Below are positions 35,488 through 45,655 of a DNA stretch of 64,000 nt, in pieces. Source of the DNA: Rhizobiaceae bacterium (GTDB lineage: Bacteria > Pseudomonadota > Alphaproteobacteria > Rhizobiales > Rhizobiaceae). Within the stretch, counting starts at the first letter, position 1. Each line of letters starts with the position of its first letter. The stretch is taken from assembly GCA_023953845.1 (NCBI GenBank), contig JAMLJC010000001.1, positions 1,860,001-1,924,000 of the forward strand, read 5' to 3'. A model generated the notes under the pieces. It had not been told where the DNA came from. It saw only the letters and a program-made list of their open reading frames with translations, and searched no databases. The translations under genes were made by a program, and so were the position numbers.

Positions 35488-36713
35488 ACCCCGCGCCGCG
35501 TTCCGGGAAAGCGTCGGCACCTGTCGTTGCTCCGCCTGTTCCCGTCGAGCCCTATGTGCCGACCCCCGCGCTCAAAAATCTCTATAGCGTGGCGGAAGTG
35601 CGCAATGCGGCGCGCCGCGTGCTGCCGCGTCCGGTCTTCGATTTCGGCGACGGCGGCGCGGAAGACGAGCGCACGCTTCGCCGCAACGAAGCGGCCTTCG
35701 AGGATGTCGCGCTGCTTCCGCGTCCGTTGAACGGCGCCGCCGTGCGCGATCTTTCCGTCACCTTGTTCGGCCGCCGGCTGAGCATGCCGCTCGGCGTCGG
35801 TCCGACCGGCATATCCGGTCTGTTCTGGCCGGATGGCGAATGCGAATCCGCGCGAGCCGCGAGCGCCGCCGGGGTTCCCTATATCGCCAGCCACGGCTCT
35901 GTCTGCCGGCTCGAGGACATCGCCGCCACCAACTCCGACCCGCGCTGGATGCAGGTCTTCGTCTACACGGATCGCGGCTTCACCCGCGAGATGATCGAGC
36001 GCGCGCAGGCGGCGGGTTACGAGGCGCTGGTGCTCACCGTTGACAACCAGCTTCTCGGCAATCGCGAGCGCGACATCCGCAACGGTTTTTCGATCCCGCC
36101 GCGTTTCGGTGTCGCCGGAACGATCGCAGCCGGCACCAAGCTGGAATGGCTGATGCGCATGCGGTCGACTTTGCCGAAGATCACCTTCGGCAACTATCTG
36201 AAGCCGGGCGAGAAGGCCGAACTGGCCGCCGTCGCCGCCCGCATGGGCAGCCTGCTCGATCCCGCCCTTTCATGGCAGGAGGTCGACTGGATACGCTCCT
36301 TCTGGAAAGGCCCGATGCTGCTCAAGGGCATCCTGCACCCCACCGAGGCGAGCGAGGCGGTGGCGCGCGGCATGGACGGCGTCGTCGTGTCCAACCATGG
36401 CGGCCGGCAGCTCGACGGCGCGGCATCGTCCTTCGACGCGCTGCCTGCCGTCGCGGAGGCCGTCGACGGGCGCATTCCCGTCCTGTTCGACGGCGGCCTG
36501 CGCCGGGGCGCCGATGTGGTCAAAGCGCTGGCGCTCGGGGCGTCTTTCTGCCTGATCGCCCGGCCGCAGCTCTGGGGCCTCGCCGTCGCCGGACAGGTCG
36601 GCGTCCGCCACGTGCTCGAACTCTATCGCAAGGAGATCGACCGCGCGATGGGGCTGATGGGCGCGAAGGCGATAGGCGAGATCGGTCCGGACAGCGTGAT
36701 GCGATTGAGATGA
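35484..36713 (+). CDS. FMN-dependent alpha-hydroxy acid dehydrogenase (LldD-like)
   Basis: A 409-residue TIM-barrel flavoenzyme starting in an ATGA overlap with the lactonase gene. It shows FDFGDGGAEDERTLRRNEAAF, PLGVGPTGISGLFWPDGE, QVFVYTDRGF, LLKGILHPTEASEAV and VVSNHGGRQLDGA, in which H and R are the catalytic base and substrate anchor. IPVLFDGGLRRGADVVKALALGA binds the FMN phosphate. The family oxidises lactate, glycolate or mandelate to the 2-oxo acid. A Pro-rich 35-residue extension precedes the domain. Substrate is unknown, but with a lactonase and an RraA-like aldolase a sugar-acid catabolic route is plausible. Confidence 0.88.
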   Translation: MNPAPRSGKASAPVVAPPVPVEPYVPTPALKNLYSVAEVRNAARRVLPRPVFDFGDGGAEDERTLRRNEAAFEDVALLPRPLNGAAVRDLSVTLFGRRLSMPLGVGPTGISGLFWPDGECESARAASAAGVPYIASHGSVCRLEDIAATNSDPRWMQVFVYTDRGFTREMIERAQAAGYEALVLTVDNQLLGNRERDIRNGFSIPPRFGVAGTIAAGTKLEWLMRMRSTLPKITFGNYLKPGEKAELAAVAARMGSLLDPALSWQEVDWIRSFWKGPMLLKGILHPTEASEAVARGMDGVVVSNHGGRQLDGAASSFDALPAVAEAVDGRIPVLFDGGLRRGADVVKALALGASFCLIARPQLWGLAVAGQVGVRHVLELYRKEIDRAMGLMGAKAIGEIGPDSVMRLR

Positions 36714-36760
36714 CGAGCCGTCCCGGCCCGGATTTCCATGTCTTCGAATGAGGTTCCTGC

Positions 36761-37450
36761 ATGATCACCGACCCGCCGATCCTGACCATCAGGCGCAATT
36801 TCGAACGCCCGACCGCCGCGCTGGTCGAGGCGTTTCGCGGCGTCCCGACCGGCTATCTGGTCGACGCCATGCAGGGACGCGGCTGCCTCGGACCCGCAAT
36901 CCGCCCGCTGCTCTCCGAGCGGTCGAGCCTTGTCGGCGTCGCCGTCACCTGCCATGCCGGCCCCGCTGACAATCTGGCGGTCTTCGGCGCGCTCGAAGTC
37001 CTGCGGCAAGGCGACGTCATCGTCGCCTGCACCGACGCCTTCATGAAGACGTCCGTGACCGGCGACCTGCTCCTCGGCATGGCGCGCAATCTCGGCGCCG
37101 CCGGTTTCGTCACCGACGGTCTGGTGCGCGACCTTGCCGGCATCGAGGCCGTAGGCCTGCCGGTCTATTGCGCGGGGCTCACCGCCAACTCGCCGGTGCG
37201 CAACGGCCCTGGCACCGTCGGCTTCCCCGTCGTCATCGGCGACGCCGCCGTCGATCCGGGCGATATTCTGGTCGGCGATCGCGACGGCGTCGTCGTCGTG
37301 CCGCGATTGCGGGCGGAGGCGGTGCTCGCCGCGCTCGACGGCATAAAGGCGGCCGAACGCGCGCTGGAAGCGAAAGTCAATGCAGGCCTTGGCGTTCCGG
37401 ATTTCATCAGGACGATCCTCGATTCCGGCCGCACGCGTTTCGTGGATTGA
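36761..37450 (+). CDS. RraA-like family protein (HMG/oxaloacetate-type aldolase fold)
   Basis: A 229-residue RraA/DlpA-fold protein. VPTGYLVDAMQGRGCLGPAIRPL, AVTCHAGPADNLAVFGALEVLRQGDVIV, GFVTDGLVRDLAGI (the G-x-x-R-D metal/substrate motif) and PGDILVGDRDGVVVVP are all conserved. Members either regulate RNase E or, as here in a catabolic operon, cleave 4-hydroxy-4-methyl-2-oxoglutarate or decarboxylate oxaloacetate. It starts 47 bases after the dehydrogenase stop. Aldolase activity is inferred from context. Confidence 0.85.
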   Translation: MITDPPILTIRRNFERPTAALVEAFRGVPTGYLVDAMQGRGCLGPAIRPLLSERSSLVGVAVTCHAGPADNLAVFGALEVLRQGDVIVACTDAFMKTSVTGDLLLGMARNLGAAGFVTDGLVRDLAGIEAVGLPVYCAGLTANSPVRNGPGTVGFPVVIGDAAVDPGDILVGDRDGVVVVPRLRAEAVLAALDGIKAAERALEAKVNAGLGVPDFIRTILDSGRTRFVD

Positions 37451-37558
37451 ACACGAGTCGTTGACTGACGCGCCGGCCAACTTATCTTCCTCTTCGGCGC
37501 TGGGTGCTTCGCGCCCCCAAGGGGCGCCACTAGGGGCTTAACCGGAAGATATACAATC

Positions 37559-38425
37559 GTGCTGCGTGTTCTCCCGAGGCTTCTGGCCGTTGCGCTGGTC
37601 GCCGCTTTCGCCCTGTCGGCCTGTTCGACGGCGGGGTTCCTGAACACCGTTCTGACGCGCGACGAAGGCGCGAAGCGTCTTGCCCGGGATATCGCCTATG
37701 GCGGCGAGCCGCGGCAGAAACTGGACGTATACGGCCCGCAAGGCAAGCCCCGGGGCGTGGTGATCTTCCTCTATGGCGGCGGGTGGGCGAGCGGCAGCAA
37801 GGACGATTACGGCTTCGTCGCCGCGTCCTTCGCCAGCCGCGGCTATCTCACCATCGTTCCGGACTACCGTCTCGTGCCGGAAGTACGCTATCCGGCCTTC
37901 GTGGAGGACACGGCGAAGGCGACCGCATGGGCCTATCGCCATGCGTCGGACTATGGCGCTCCGGACGCGCCCCTGTTCCTCGTCGGCTATTCGGTCGGCG
38001 CCTACAATGCGATGATGGTGGCGGCCGCCCCCGAATTCCTGCGCGCGGAGGGCCTGTCCCCGGCCATCGTCTCAGGCGTCGCCGGCCTCTCGGGTCCCTA
38101 TGATTTCCTCCCGCTCGACGCGAAGGAGACGAAGGCGGCCTTTGCCGGCATCGCCGATCTGTACGCGACACAGCCCGTCAACCGCGTCGCCCGAAAGGGG
38201 CCGCGTCCGCCGGTCTTTCTCGCCACGGGGACGGAGGACACGATCGTGCCGCCGATCCAGACCGATGCCTTGGCGGCGGCGCTGAAGCGCGCCGGCTGGC
38301 CGGTCGAGACGCACCGCTATCCCGACATCGGCCATCTTGGCGCCGGCCTCGCGCTCAGCCGCCCCTTCCGCAACCTCGCGCCGGTTCTCGAAGATCTGAT
38401 CGCCTTCATGAGCCGACAGGGCTGA
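37559..38425 (+). CDS. Alpha/beta hydrolase lipoprotein (carboxylesterase-like)
   Basis: A 288-residue protein. The GTG start gives a lipoprotein signal (LLAVALVAAFALSACS), so it should be anchored in the envelope. IFLYGGGWASGSKDDY is the HGGG-like oxyanion motif with Tyr in place of His, and VGYSVGAYNA is the nucleophile elbow (Ser near residue 146). The acid is probably D224 in GTEDTIVP and the base His in DIGHLG near 258. It resembles the BD-FAE/kynurenine formamidase-like esterases. It ends 38 bases from a convergent oxidoreductase gene. Confidence 0.85.
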   Translation: MLRVLPRLLAVALVAAFALSACSTAGFLNTVLTRDEGAKRLARDIAYGGEPRQKLDVYGPQGKPRGVVIFLYGGGWASGSKDDYGFVAASFASRGYLTIVPDYRLVPEVRYPAFVEDTAKATAWAYRHASDYGAPDAPLFLVGYSVGAYNAMMVAAAPEFLRAEGLSPAIVSGVAGLSGPYDFLPLDAKETKAAFAGIADLYATQPVNRVARKGPRPPVFLATGTEDTIVPPIQTDALAAALKRAGWPVETHRYPDIGHLGAGLALSRPFRNLAPVLEDLIAFMSRQG

Positions 38426-38463
38426 ACGTTCCCGTGCCCTGCGCGGCATGATCCCGCTACGCG

Positions 38464-39450
38464 TCAGACATATTCCCAGCTGTCGTGACCGCCAGCCCGG
38501 AAGATGGCGTCGATTACTTTCTGGTTCAGCACGGATTCTTCGAGCGTGAACACGCGCACGCTTTCGCCGGCCGCCGCGCGGGCAAAGGCCTCGGCCTCGA
38601 GCCGGTACTGGCGCGTCGCCGGGAAGCGGTACACGGTCGCCTCCGTATGCGTCTGGTTGTGGAGTTCCACCCTGTGATGATCGTAGTCGCCCGCATTGAA
38701 GGGGGCATGGACCTCGATGAAGCCCTTCTCGCCATGGAAGACCATGAACTGGCGCAACGCCATCTGCGTCGAGCAATAGAAGGAGAGGTCGAAGGTGCCG
38801 AAATCGGCCTTCACGGTCGAGTAGATGTCGGTGCCGAAATTCTCGTCGCGCTCCACCTGCGCCTGGATGCGCACCGGCTCCTTGCCGGTGACGAAGCGCG
38901 TCGAAACGGTGGGATAGACGCCGATATCCGGCAGCGCGCCGCCGCCCAGCGCCAACTGATTGCGCATGTTTGCGGGGTCGACATTGTGATAGGAGAACGC
39001 GCCCTGCACGTGCCTGAGCCGCCCGATGGCGCCGCCCTGCACCAGTTCGCGGACCTTCTGCCATTGCGGATGGTAGATCACCATGAAGGCTTCGCAGATC
39101 AGCACCTTTTTACGGTCGCGGATCTCGATCAGCGGCAGGATGTCCTTCGCGTCGAGCGCCAGCGGCTTCTCGACCAGGACATGCTTGCCCGCCTCGGCGG
39201 CTTTTGCCGTCCACTCGACATGCTGCGATGTCGGAAGGGGAATATAGACGCCGTCGATCACGTCGGAGGCCAGCATCTCCTCATACGAGCCGAAGGCATG
39301 TGGCACGCCAAAGCGGTCGGCCAGCGTCCGCGCTTTCGCCTCGTCGCGGCTGGCGATCGCCGTGACGACGCCGTTCTCGGCGTCCTGCATGGCCGGGATG
39401 ACATGGTCCCGACCGATCTTCGCCGTCGATATGATTCCCCAACGAAACAT
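38464..39450 (-). CDS. Gfo/Idh/MocA family oxidoreductase
   Basis: A 328-residue NAD(P)-dependent dehydrogenase. The start ATG gives [21 protein letters not shown], a Rossmann motif in which GxGxxG is altered to [18 protein letters not shown] and [12 protein letters not shown] (EKP motif, catalytic Lys) follow. The second domain ([28 protein letters not shown]) carries the substrate Asp and His-like positions. Substrates in this family are sugars, inositols or cyclic polyols. It stands alone between a lipoprotein hydrolase and the Tim44-domain gene. Confidence 0.9.
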   Translation of the reverse strand: MFRWGIISTAKIGRDHVIPAMQDAENGVVTAIASRDEAKARTLADRFGVPHAFGSYEEMLASDVIDGVYIPLPTSQHVEWTAKAAEAGKHVLVEKPLALDAKDILPLIEIRDRKKVLICEAFMVIYHPQWQKVRELVQGGAIGRLRHVQGAFSYHNVDPANMRNQLALGGGALPDIGVYPTVSTRFVTGKEPVRIQAQVERDENFGTDIYSTVKADFGTFDLSFYCSTQMALRQFMVFHGEKGFIEVHAPFNAGDYDHHRVELHNQTHTEATVYRFPATRQYRLEAEAFARAAAGESVRVFTLEESVLNQKVIDAIFRAGGHDSWEYV

Positions 39451-39599
39451 GCGCTCTCTCGCTCCCGAACAATCCGGGCGGCAGTCTTGCGCGAAACACG
39501 CCGGGATTGCCAGCGTTAAACCGGTTTCACGTCCGTTCGCGCAAGGAGCGCTTGGTTCCGGGAGAAGCACCGATCCAGCCAACAGCCGGACCGGGTGAC

Positions 39600-40601
39600 C
39601 TAGGCAGCTTCCTGGATCGCCGAGAGCTTCCAGGCCTCGCCTTTCCGGCGGGTGAAGGTCCACAGTTCCGTCGTTTCCGTCGGCTCGGTTTCGTCGCCTT
39701 CGACCACCTTGCCGGTCGCCCGGTCGCGCATCACGTCGACGGATTCGTAGAGGAAAGCGGCCGTCGCATAGTCGCCACCGTCCTCGCTCCATGCTTCCGC
39801 GATATCGGCTTGCAGAAGGTGGACGCGCGAGACGTCGTTGCGCAGGCCGCGTTTCGCATTCTCGGCGAGTTCCTCGGAGAAGAACGACACCATCTCGGGT
39901 GTGCTCAGCCGGCGCATCGCGGCGTGGTCCTCTTCCGCGAAGGCGGTCTGCACCTCGGCGAGTATTCGCTCGAACGTGTCGAGGTCGTCCTGCGTCAACT
40001 CGACGTCCTGCGACGGCGTGGCCGTCGCGCCGCCGAAACCGGGAATGGTGAAGGAGCCCGCGCGGCCGCTGCCCGCCGGGCGCTCCTCATGCGTCTCGCG
40101 CGCATGCACGGGCTGTCCGAACATGCCTGTCGCTTCCCGGCCAAAGCCAGGTCCGCCGGCGGTCGCCGGCGTCTGGCGGGAACGGAAGAAGCGCAGTGCA
40201 AGCATCGCCAGAAGGCCGAGCAGCAGCAGCTGCACGAGGAAGCCCAGCATTCCGGCCATGCCGCCGAAGCCGTAACCCATCAGCATGCCGATCAGGCCGC
40301 CGATGAGCATGCCCCGCATCAGCGAGCCCCCGAGACCGTTGAACAGGCCGGGCCTCTGCTGCGCGACGCCTGTCTGCTGACGGGTGGCGGCGTTGGGCGC
40401 GGTGCTTGGCGTCATCGAGCGCTCGACCGGCGCGGTCGGGTTGGGCGCGGTGCGCGTCGCCGGCGCCTGCTGGAAGGTGCGCGTGCCACGGCTGCCGAAG
40501 CTGCCGCCGCGCCTTGCGTCGGCGAAATCGGTCGACACCAATGTGAATGCCATCATCAAGGTGGCGAGAAGAGCGAAGGTGCGCGTCATTCCAGAGTTCA
40601 T
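39600..40601 (-). CDS. Tim44-like domain membrane protein
   Basis: A 333-residue protein with a signal peptide ([25 protein letters not shown]). It is chosen to start at 40601, where AAGGA lies upstream. A low-complexity Arg/Thr/Pro segment leads to a glycine/methionine-rich hydrophobic hairpin at ~95-145 ([38 protein letters not shown]). The C-terminal ~120 residues are a Tim44-like NTF2-fold domain ([39 protein letters not shown] ... [18 protein letters not shown]). Mitochondrial Tim44 aids protein import; the bacterial form is thought to bind membranes. Function not established. Confidence 0.85.
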   Translation of the reverse strand: MNSGMTRTFALLATLMMAFTLVSTDFADARRGGSFGSRGTRTFQQAPATRTAPNPTAPVERSMTPSTAPNAATRQQTGVAQQRPGLFNGLGGSLMRGMLIGGLIGMLMGYGFGGMAGMLGFLVQLLLLGLLAMLALRFFRSRQTPATAGGPGFGREATGMFGQPVHARETHEERPAGSGRAGSFTIPGFGGATATPSQDVELTQDDLDTFERILAEVQTAFAEEDHAAMRRLSTPEMVSFFSEELAENAKRGLRNDVSRVHLLQADIAEAWSEDGGDYATAAFLYESVDVMRDRATGKVVEGDETEPTETTELWTFTRRKGEAWKLSAIQEAA

Positions 40602-40844
40602 TGGGTCCTTTTCTCCAACGACCCGCTCCGGATTGATGCGCAAGCGGGCCCGATCGTCGCGGTCCGACATCACGAACGCCTTGGTCGCGCGTACGTCAAA
40701 GAGGCCCGGCCCGCGGGCGGAATGTATGCATTCCTCATTCAGCCCGCAAGCAGCCTGTCGCTGCCTTTTGCAAGGAAATGACGTCGTTGGCGGAGAACCC
40801 GGCGCGCCCGCGATGAAGCGGGCGCAAGGCGGATTTCGGCAGAA

Positions 40845-43265
40845 TCAGCCCCTCAGCACGCCACCGGTCTGCTTCCTGACGTTCTCGACGATGCGACCGG
40901 CCAGCACCTCGAAGTCTTCGTCGGTCAGCGTCTTGTCGACCGGCTGGATGGCGACCTCGATGGCGATCGACTTCTTGCCCTCGCCGAGCGACGCACCTTC
41001 AAAAATATCGAAGACGTTGACGCCGGTGATGAGTTTCTTGTCGGCCGCCAATGCGGCGCGCGTCAGCGTGCCCGCCTCGACCGCCTTGTCGACGACGAAG
41101 GCGAAATCGCGCTTCACTGCCTGGAAGGCCGAGAGATCGAGACGCGGCTTGGTCCGGGTCGGCTTGGCCTTCGGCTCCGGGATCGTGTCCACGAACACCT
41201 CGAAGCCGGCAAGCGGCCCCGAGACGTCCAGCCCTTCCAGCACCTTCGGATGGAATTCGCCGAAGGTGCCGAGCACGACCTTCGGCCCGAGCTTGATCGT
41301 GCCGGAGCGGCCCGGATGATACCAGGACGGGCCGCCGGCCTCGATCTGCAGCTTGTCCACCGGCGCGCCGCAGGCTTCGAGCACGGCAAGCGCGTCGGCC
41401 TTGGCGTCGAACACGCCGACAGGACCGGCATTGCCGGACCAGTTGCGGCCGGAACCGTCCAGCTTTGCCGTGCCGCGCCGCACGCCGGCTGCGACCCGGC
41501 GCTGCGTCTCGGGCGTGTCGCCTTCATAGGTGCCGGAAACCTCGAACAGCGCGACGTCGCCGATGCCGCGGTCGGCATTGCGCTGTGCCGCCGCGATCAG
41601 GCCGGGCAGCAGCGACGGGCGCATGTCCGACATGTCCGCCGCGATCGGATTGGACAGTTTCAGTTCCGGCTGGCCGCCGCCGAACAGTTCCGCATGCTTC
41701 GCCGGGATGAAGGACCAGGTGACGGCCTCCATCATGCCGCGCACGGCAAGCGCACGTTTGGCGGCCCGCGTGCGCACCTGCAGCGTCGTCAGGATTTTTC
41801 CGTTGACGGCGTCGTGGCCGCCGAGCGGCCGGGGCGCGATGTTGTCGACGCCGTGGATGCGCATGACCTCCTCGACCAGATCGGCCTTGCCGTCGACGTC
41901 CGGCCGCCAGGACGGAACGACGACATCGACCACCGCGCGGCCCTTGCTGGACGGCGTGAAACCGAGTCTGGACAGTATGTCGAGGCTCTCTTCGGCGGGC
42001 ACGTCGAGGCCGGTCAGCCGCTTCACCTCCGACACGGGAAAAGCCACGATCTTCGGCTCGTACCCGGCATAGCCGACCACCTCGCTCTCGCTCGGCGTGC
42101 CGCCGCAGAACTCCAGCACAAGCTTCGTGGCCAGTTCCAGTCCGGTCACCATGAATTCAGGATCGACGCCGCGCTCGAAGCGGTAGCGCGCATCGGTGAT
42201 GATGCCGAGCGCGCGGCCGGTTCTGGCGATGTTCAGCGGCTCCCAGAGCGCCGACTCGATCAGCACGTCGATCGTCGCCTCGTCGCAACCGGAATGCTCG
42301 CCGCCCATGATGCCGGCGATCGATTCCACGCCTTTGTCGTCGGCGATCACGCACATGTCCGGCGTCAGCGCGTATTCGCGTCCGTCCAGCGCAAGAACGC
42401 ACTCGCCGTCCTGCGCGCGGCGCACGACGAGGTCGCCCTTCACCTTGGCGGCATCGAACACATGCAGGGGCCGGCCGCGGTCGAAGGTGATGTAGTTGGT
42501 GATGTCGACCAGCGCGTTGATCGGGCGCAGACCGATCGCGATCAGGCGCTGCTGCATCCATTTCGGCGAAGCGCCATTCTTCACGCCGCGCACCAGCCTG
42601 AGCGCGAAGCCGTGGCAGAGTTTCGGCGTGTCGCCGAACTCCAGCCCGACCCGCACGGGGCAGGGTCCTTCACCCGCATGCGGCATGATCGGATTGGCCT
42701 TCAGCCGCCCGAGGCCCGAGGCTGCGAGGTCGCGCGCGATGCCATGCACGCCCGTCGCGTCCGGCCGGTTCGGCGTCAGGTTGATCTCGATGACGGGATC
42801 GTCGAGATGCGCATAGGCCGCGAAGCTGGCGCCGACCGGCGCGTCCTCCGGCAGGTCGATGATGCCCGTGTGCTCGTCGGAAAGCTCCAGTTCGCGCTCC
42901 GAACACATCATGCCGTGGCTCTCGACGCCGCGGATCTTGCCGACGGCGAGCGTCACGTCGATGCCCGGCACATAGGTTCCCGGCGCGGCGAAGGCGCCGA
43001 CCAGTCCGGCGCGCGCATTCGGCGCGCCGCACACAACCTGGATCGGCGCCTTGCCGTCGCCGATGTCGACCGAGAGCACGCGAAGCCGGTCCGCGTCCGG
43101 ATGCTGGACCGCCGTCAGCACCCTGGCGATGACGAAGGGTTTCAGCGCGGCTTTGTCGTCGACATGCTCGACTTCGAGGCCGATCGAGGTCAGCCGCTCG
43201 ACGATCTCGTCGAGCGTCGCGTCGGTTTCCAGATGATCCTTGAGCCAGGAGAGAGTGAATTTCAT
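40845..43265 (-). CDS. pheT: Phenylalanyl-tRNA synthetase beta subunit
   Basis: An 806-residue subunit of the (alpha-beta)2 enzyme. It starts [18 protein letters not shown]. An EMAP-II-like tRNA-binding domain is at ~40-150 ([27 protein letters not shown]). The B3/4 editing domain ([17 protein letters not shown]) follows, then the B5 domain, the catalytic-like core ([18 protein letters not shown]) and the C-terminal ferredoxin-like anticodon domain ending [11 protein letters not shown]. It is separated from pheS by two small genes, unlike the usual adjacent pheST, with 134 bases between it and the DUF2442 gene. Confidence 0.97.
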   Translation of the reverse strand: MKFTLSWLKDHLETDATLDEIVERLTSIGLEVEHVDDKAALKPFVIARVLTAVQHPDADRLRVLSVDIGDGKAPIQVVCGAPNARAGLVGAFAAPGTYVPGIDVTLAVGKIRGVESHGMMCSERELELSDEHTGIIDLPEDAPVGASFAAYAHLDDPVIEINLTPNRPDATGVHGIARDLAASGLGRLKANPIMPHAGEGPCPVRVGLEFGDTPKLCHGFALRLVRGVKNGASPKWMQQRLIAIGLRPINALVDITNYITFDRGRPLHVFDAAKVKGDLVVRRAQDGECVLALDGREYALTPDMCVIADDKGVESIAGIMGGEHSGCDEATIDVLIESALWEPLNIARTGRALGIITDARYRFERGVDPEFMVTGLELATKLVLEFCGGTPSESEVVGYAGYEPKIVAFPVSEVKRLTGLDVPAEESLDILSRLGFTPSSKGRAVVDVVVPSWRPDVDGKADLVEEVMRIHGVDNIAPRPLGGHDAVNGKILTTLQVRTRAAKRALAVRGMMEAVTWSFIPAKHAELFGGGQPELKLSNPIAADMSDMRPSLLPGLIAAAQRNADRGIGDVALFEVSGTYEGDTPETQRRVAAGVRRGTAKLDGSGRNWSGNAGPVGVFDAKADALAVLEACGAPVDKLQIEAGGPSWYHPGRSGTIKLGPKVVLGTFGEFHPKVLEGLDVSGPLAGFEVFVDTIPEPKAKPTRTKPRLDLSAFQAVKRDFAFVVDKAVEAGTLTRAALAADKKLITGVNVFDIFEGASLGEGKKSIAIEVAIQPVDKTLTDEDFEVLAGRIVENVRKQTGGVLRG

Positions 43266-43399
43266 TGTCTTACTCTTATGCGGCTTCGCTTCGGTTCAGT
43301 ACGTCAACCAAGTTGAAGCGTTTGCAGATATGTTCGTGGCGTGAAGCCGCTATTGCGTTGAATTCTGGTGACTGGCTGGTTTCCAACGGGCGCGCAAAA

Positions 43400-43678
43400 C
43401 TATTCCGCCGCCACGGCGGGTCTGATTGCTTTCGGGTACTTCCAGCCGCGCAGCATTCCCTTGATCGAGAGGTCTTCATCGACATCCGGCCAGTGGAGCC
43501 CATCCAGCATCAGGTGGACATTGTTCCGCTGGCTGGGGGAGGCCGCGAGAAGACGCGGGTACCACCACAAAGGGGTTACCACTTCGCGGTCGTCGGCGAG
43601 CCGCACGTGCAGGTGCGACGGATCGCACCACGCTTCGACGGGCCGCTCACTCTCCGAATAGGTCTCTGAAGAATCCAT
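43400..43678 (-). CDS. DUF2442 domain protein
   Basis: A 92-residue protein starting at an ATG with GGAGG upstream. The sequence EAWCDPSHLHVRLADDREVVTPLWWYPRLLAASPSQRNNVHLMLDGLHWPDVDEDLSIKGMLRG is the DUF2442 pattern (regulatory-element-like small beta domain with a WP-x-x-DED-I motif). It overlaps the DUF4160 gene by 32 bases. DUF4160/DUF2442 pairs recur across bacteria and look like two-gene toxin-antitoxin-type modules, but I know of no firm proof. It interrupts the pheS-pheT pair. Confidence 0.85.
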   Translation of the reverse strand: MDSSETYSESERPVEAWCDPSHLHVRLADDREVVTPLWWYPRLLAASPSQRNNVHLMLDGLHWPDVDEDLSIKGMLRGWKYPKAIRPAVAAE

Positions 43679-43895
43679 TCCACGCCTCCAGGAACTCATC
43701 CTTGTGGTCGCTCGTCACTTCAATGATACGCTTCAGGTCCGACGCCTTGAAGCCCTTGTGCTCGGCAAATTCCAGAGATTCCAGCCAGACCTTCGCCACT
43801 CCGCCGTGACCTTCGGCATGAATATGGGGCGGCTCATGCATGTCCGAACCATAAAAGTGGAACCGGATCCCGTATTTGCGGAGAACGGTGGGCAT
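43647..43895 (-). CDS. DUF4160 domain protein
   Basis: An 82-residue protein. MPTVLRKYGIRFHFYGSDMHEPPHIHAEGHGGVAKVWLESLEF is the DUF4160 core, with conserved H/HIH residues (HEPPHIHA) that could bind a metal or act catalytically. The C-terminus is helical (SDLKRIIEVTSDHKDEFLEAWNGFF). The ATG follows the pheS stop directly (TGA-ATG), so it is translated from the pheS transcript. It forms an overlapping pair with DUF2442. Function unknown. Confidence 0.85.
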   Translation of the reverse strand: MPTVLRKYGIRFHFYGSDMHEPPHIHAEGHGGVAKVWLESLEFAEHKGFKASDLKRIIEVTSDHKDEFLEAWNGFFRDLFGE

Positions 43896-44984
43896 TCAAC
43901 TCGACAACCCGCCGAACAGCGTCGGCATGTCGAGCGGCCGAAAACCATAATGCGACAGCCAGCGGACGTCGGCGTCGAAGAAGGCGCGCAGGTCCGGCAT
44001 GCCGTATTTCAGCATGGCGATGCGGTCGATGCCCATGCCCCAGGCAAAGCCCTGATATTTGTCGGGATCGAGCCCTCCATGGCGCAGCACGTTGGGGTGC
44101 ACCATGCCGCAGCCCAGAATCTCCATCCAGTCGTTGCCCTCGCCGAAACGCACCTCGCCCGGCCGCGAACGATCGCACTGGATGTCGACCTCGAGGCTCG
44201 GCTCGGTGAACGGGAAGAAGGACGGGCGGAAGCGCATCTTGACGCTCGGCACCTCGAAGAACGCCTTGCAGAATTCCTCCAGCACCCATTTCATGTTGGC
44301 GACGTTCGCCGTCTTGTCGATCACCAGCCCCTCGACCTGATGGAACATGGGCGAGTGGGTGGCGTCCGAATCCTGCCGGTAGGTCTTGCCGGGGATGACG
44401 ATTCGGATCGGCGGCTTCTGCGCCTCCATGGTGCGGATCTGCACCGGCGAGGTGTGCGTGCGCAGCACCTTGCGATCTCCCTTCGCGTCAGGCGGAAAGA
44501 AGAAGGTGTCGTGCATCTCGCGCGCCGGATGGCCTTCCGGAAAATTCAGCGCGGTGAAGTTGTAATAGTCAGTCTCGATGTCCGGACCTTCGGCGATGGC
44601 GAAGCCGAGGTCGCCGAAGATGGCCGCGATCTCGTCGATCACCTGGCTGATCGGATGGATGCGACCGCGCTCGGCCGGCGACTGCCGGACGGGAAGGGTG
44701 ACGTCGACCTTCTCGGCCTTGAGCCGCGCCTCGATCGCCGCGTCCTTCAACGCGCCCTTGCGGGCGGCGAGCGCCTCGGTGACCCGGTTCTTGAGACCGT
44801 TGATCGCCGGGCCTTTGACCTGCCGGTCTTCCGGGCTCATGGAGCCCAGCGTCTTCAGGAGTTCGGAGACGGACCCCTTCTTGCCGAGCGCGGTGACGCG
44901 CACGGCCTCGATCGCCGCTTCGTCGTTTGCCGCCGCGATATCGGAAAGCAATGAGGTTTCGAGAGTGTCCAATTGTACGCTCAC
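43896..44984 (-). CDS. pheS: Phenylalanyl-tRNA synthetase alpha subunit
   Basis: A 362-residue class II catalytic subunit. GTG at 44984 is chosen: GGGAGAG lies upstream and the start [19 protein letters not shown] matches the family. The N-terminal coiled coil is followed by motif 1 region [34 protein letters not shown]. Motif 2 ([24 protein letters not shown]) and motif 3 ([18 protein letters not shown] binding) follow. It charges tRNA-Phe together with PheT. A 40-bp-arm inverted repeat lies 20 bases before it. Confidence 0.97.
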   Translation of the reverse strand: MSVQLDTLETSLLSDIAAANDEAAIEAVRVTALGKKGSVSELLKTLGSMSPEDRQVKGPAINGLKNRVTEALAARKGALKDAAIEARLKAEKVDVTLPVRQSPAERGRIHPISQVIDEIAAIFGDLGFAIAEGPDIETDYYNFTALNFPEGHPAREMHDTFFFPPDAKGDRKVLRTHTSPVQIRTMEAQKPPIRIVIPGKTYRQDSDATHSPMFHQVEGLVIDKTANVANMKWVLEEFCKAFFEVPSVKMRFRPSFFPFTEPSLEVDIQCDRSRPGEVRFGEGNDWMEILGCGMVHPNVLRHGGLDPDKYQGFAWGMGIDRIAMLKYGMPDLRAFFDADVRWLSHYGFRPLDMPTLFGGLSS

Positions 44985-45003
44985 AATGTCTCTCCCGGCA
45001 GCA

Positions 45004-45095
45004 TACCCCCACCCCATACCCCTCCCCACAAGGGGGAGGGGGTTCTGAGACGTCGACCCCCTCCCCCTTGTGGGGAGGGGTATGGGGTGGGGGTA
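45004..45095. repeat. Perfect 40-bp inverted repeat between rplT and pheS
   Basis: Two arms of 40 bases (45004-45043 and 45056-45095) are exact reverse complements around a 12-base loop. The arms begin TACCCCCACCCC and are nearly all C/G/A. Each arm also holds a smaller hairpin (CCCCC-TTGTGGGG type). This looks like a dispersed palindromic intergenic element of the kind common in Rhizobiales. As RNA it would form a very stable stem just upstream of the pheS start. Confidence 0.9.
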
Positions 45096-45144
45096 CTATT
45101 CAAAACGATCATCGCTCTTCGAGACGGGCATGGTGAGAACAAGG

Positions 45145-45177
45145 AAAAACCCGCGCCGGCCCTGCCAGCGCGGGTTT
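45145..45177 (-). terminator. Terminator after rplT
   Basis: On the minus strand AACCCGCGC and GCGCGGGTT pair around an 11-base loop, followed by TTTTT. It lies about 40 bases past the rplT stop and separates the ribosomal protein genes from pheS. Confidence 0.85.
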
Positions 45178-45215
45178 CCCAAATCAGAATTTTGAATGCT
45201 TGGGAAGGCGCTAGC

Positions 45216-45617
45216 TCAGGCTACAGCGCTTTCAAAAGCGTTCGGGGTCGTGTTCTTCAGATATTCGAGCGCCTTCTTCGCCTGCGCGACGATCGCGGCG
45301 AAAGCCTGCGGCTCGTGAATCGCCATGTCCGACAGGACCTTGCGGTCGATCTCGATACCGGCCTTGTTGATGCCGTCGATGAAACGGGCGTAGGTCAGGC
45401 CGTGCTCGCGGACGGCGGCGTTGATGCGCTGCACCCAGAGGGCGCGGAAGTTACGCTTGCGCGCCTTGCGGTCGCGATAGGCGTACTGCATCGACTTCTC
45501 GACCGCCTGCTTGGCGATGCGGATGGTGTTCTTGCGACGGCCGCGGAAGCCCTTGGCGGCATCCAGAACCTTCTTGTGCTTGGCGTGAGCGGTGACGCCT
45601 CTTTTGACGCGTGCCAT
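45216..45617 (-). CDS. rplT: 50S ribosomal protein L20
   Basis: A 133-residue basic protein. [68 protein letters not shown] is a textbook L20 N-terminus, needed for early 50S assembly. It begins 38 bases after rpmI. In E. coli L20 represses the rpmI-rplT mRNA; a similar feedback could act here, but no site was identified. Confidence 0.97.
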   Translation of the reverse strand: MARVKRGVTAHAKHKKVLDAAKGFRGRRKNTIRIAKQAVEKSMQYAYRDRKARKRNFRALWVQRINAAVREHGLTYARFIDGINKAGIEIDRKVLSDMAIHEPQAFAAIVAQAKKALEYLKNTTPNAFESAVA

Positions 45618-45655
45618 GTGATGATCTCCTTAAACGCTGTCAGCCGGGCCGGGTC

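Noticed and set aside
41250..43316. Long plus-strand open frame (688 codons) antisense to pheT
   Set aside because: Arg/His/Ala-rich shadow translation without motifs. pheT is certain on the other strand.
45004..45095. Simple rho-independent terminator of rplT
   Set aside because: There is no T-run beside the arms, the arms are far too long, and a proper rplT terminator is present at 45145-45177.
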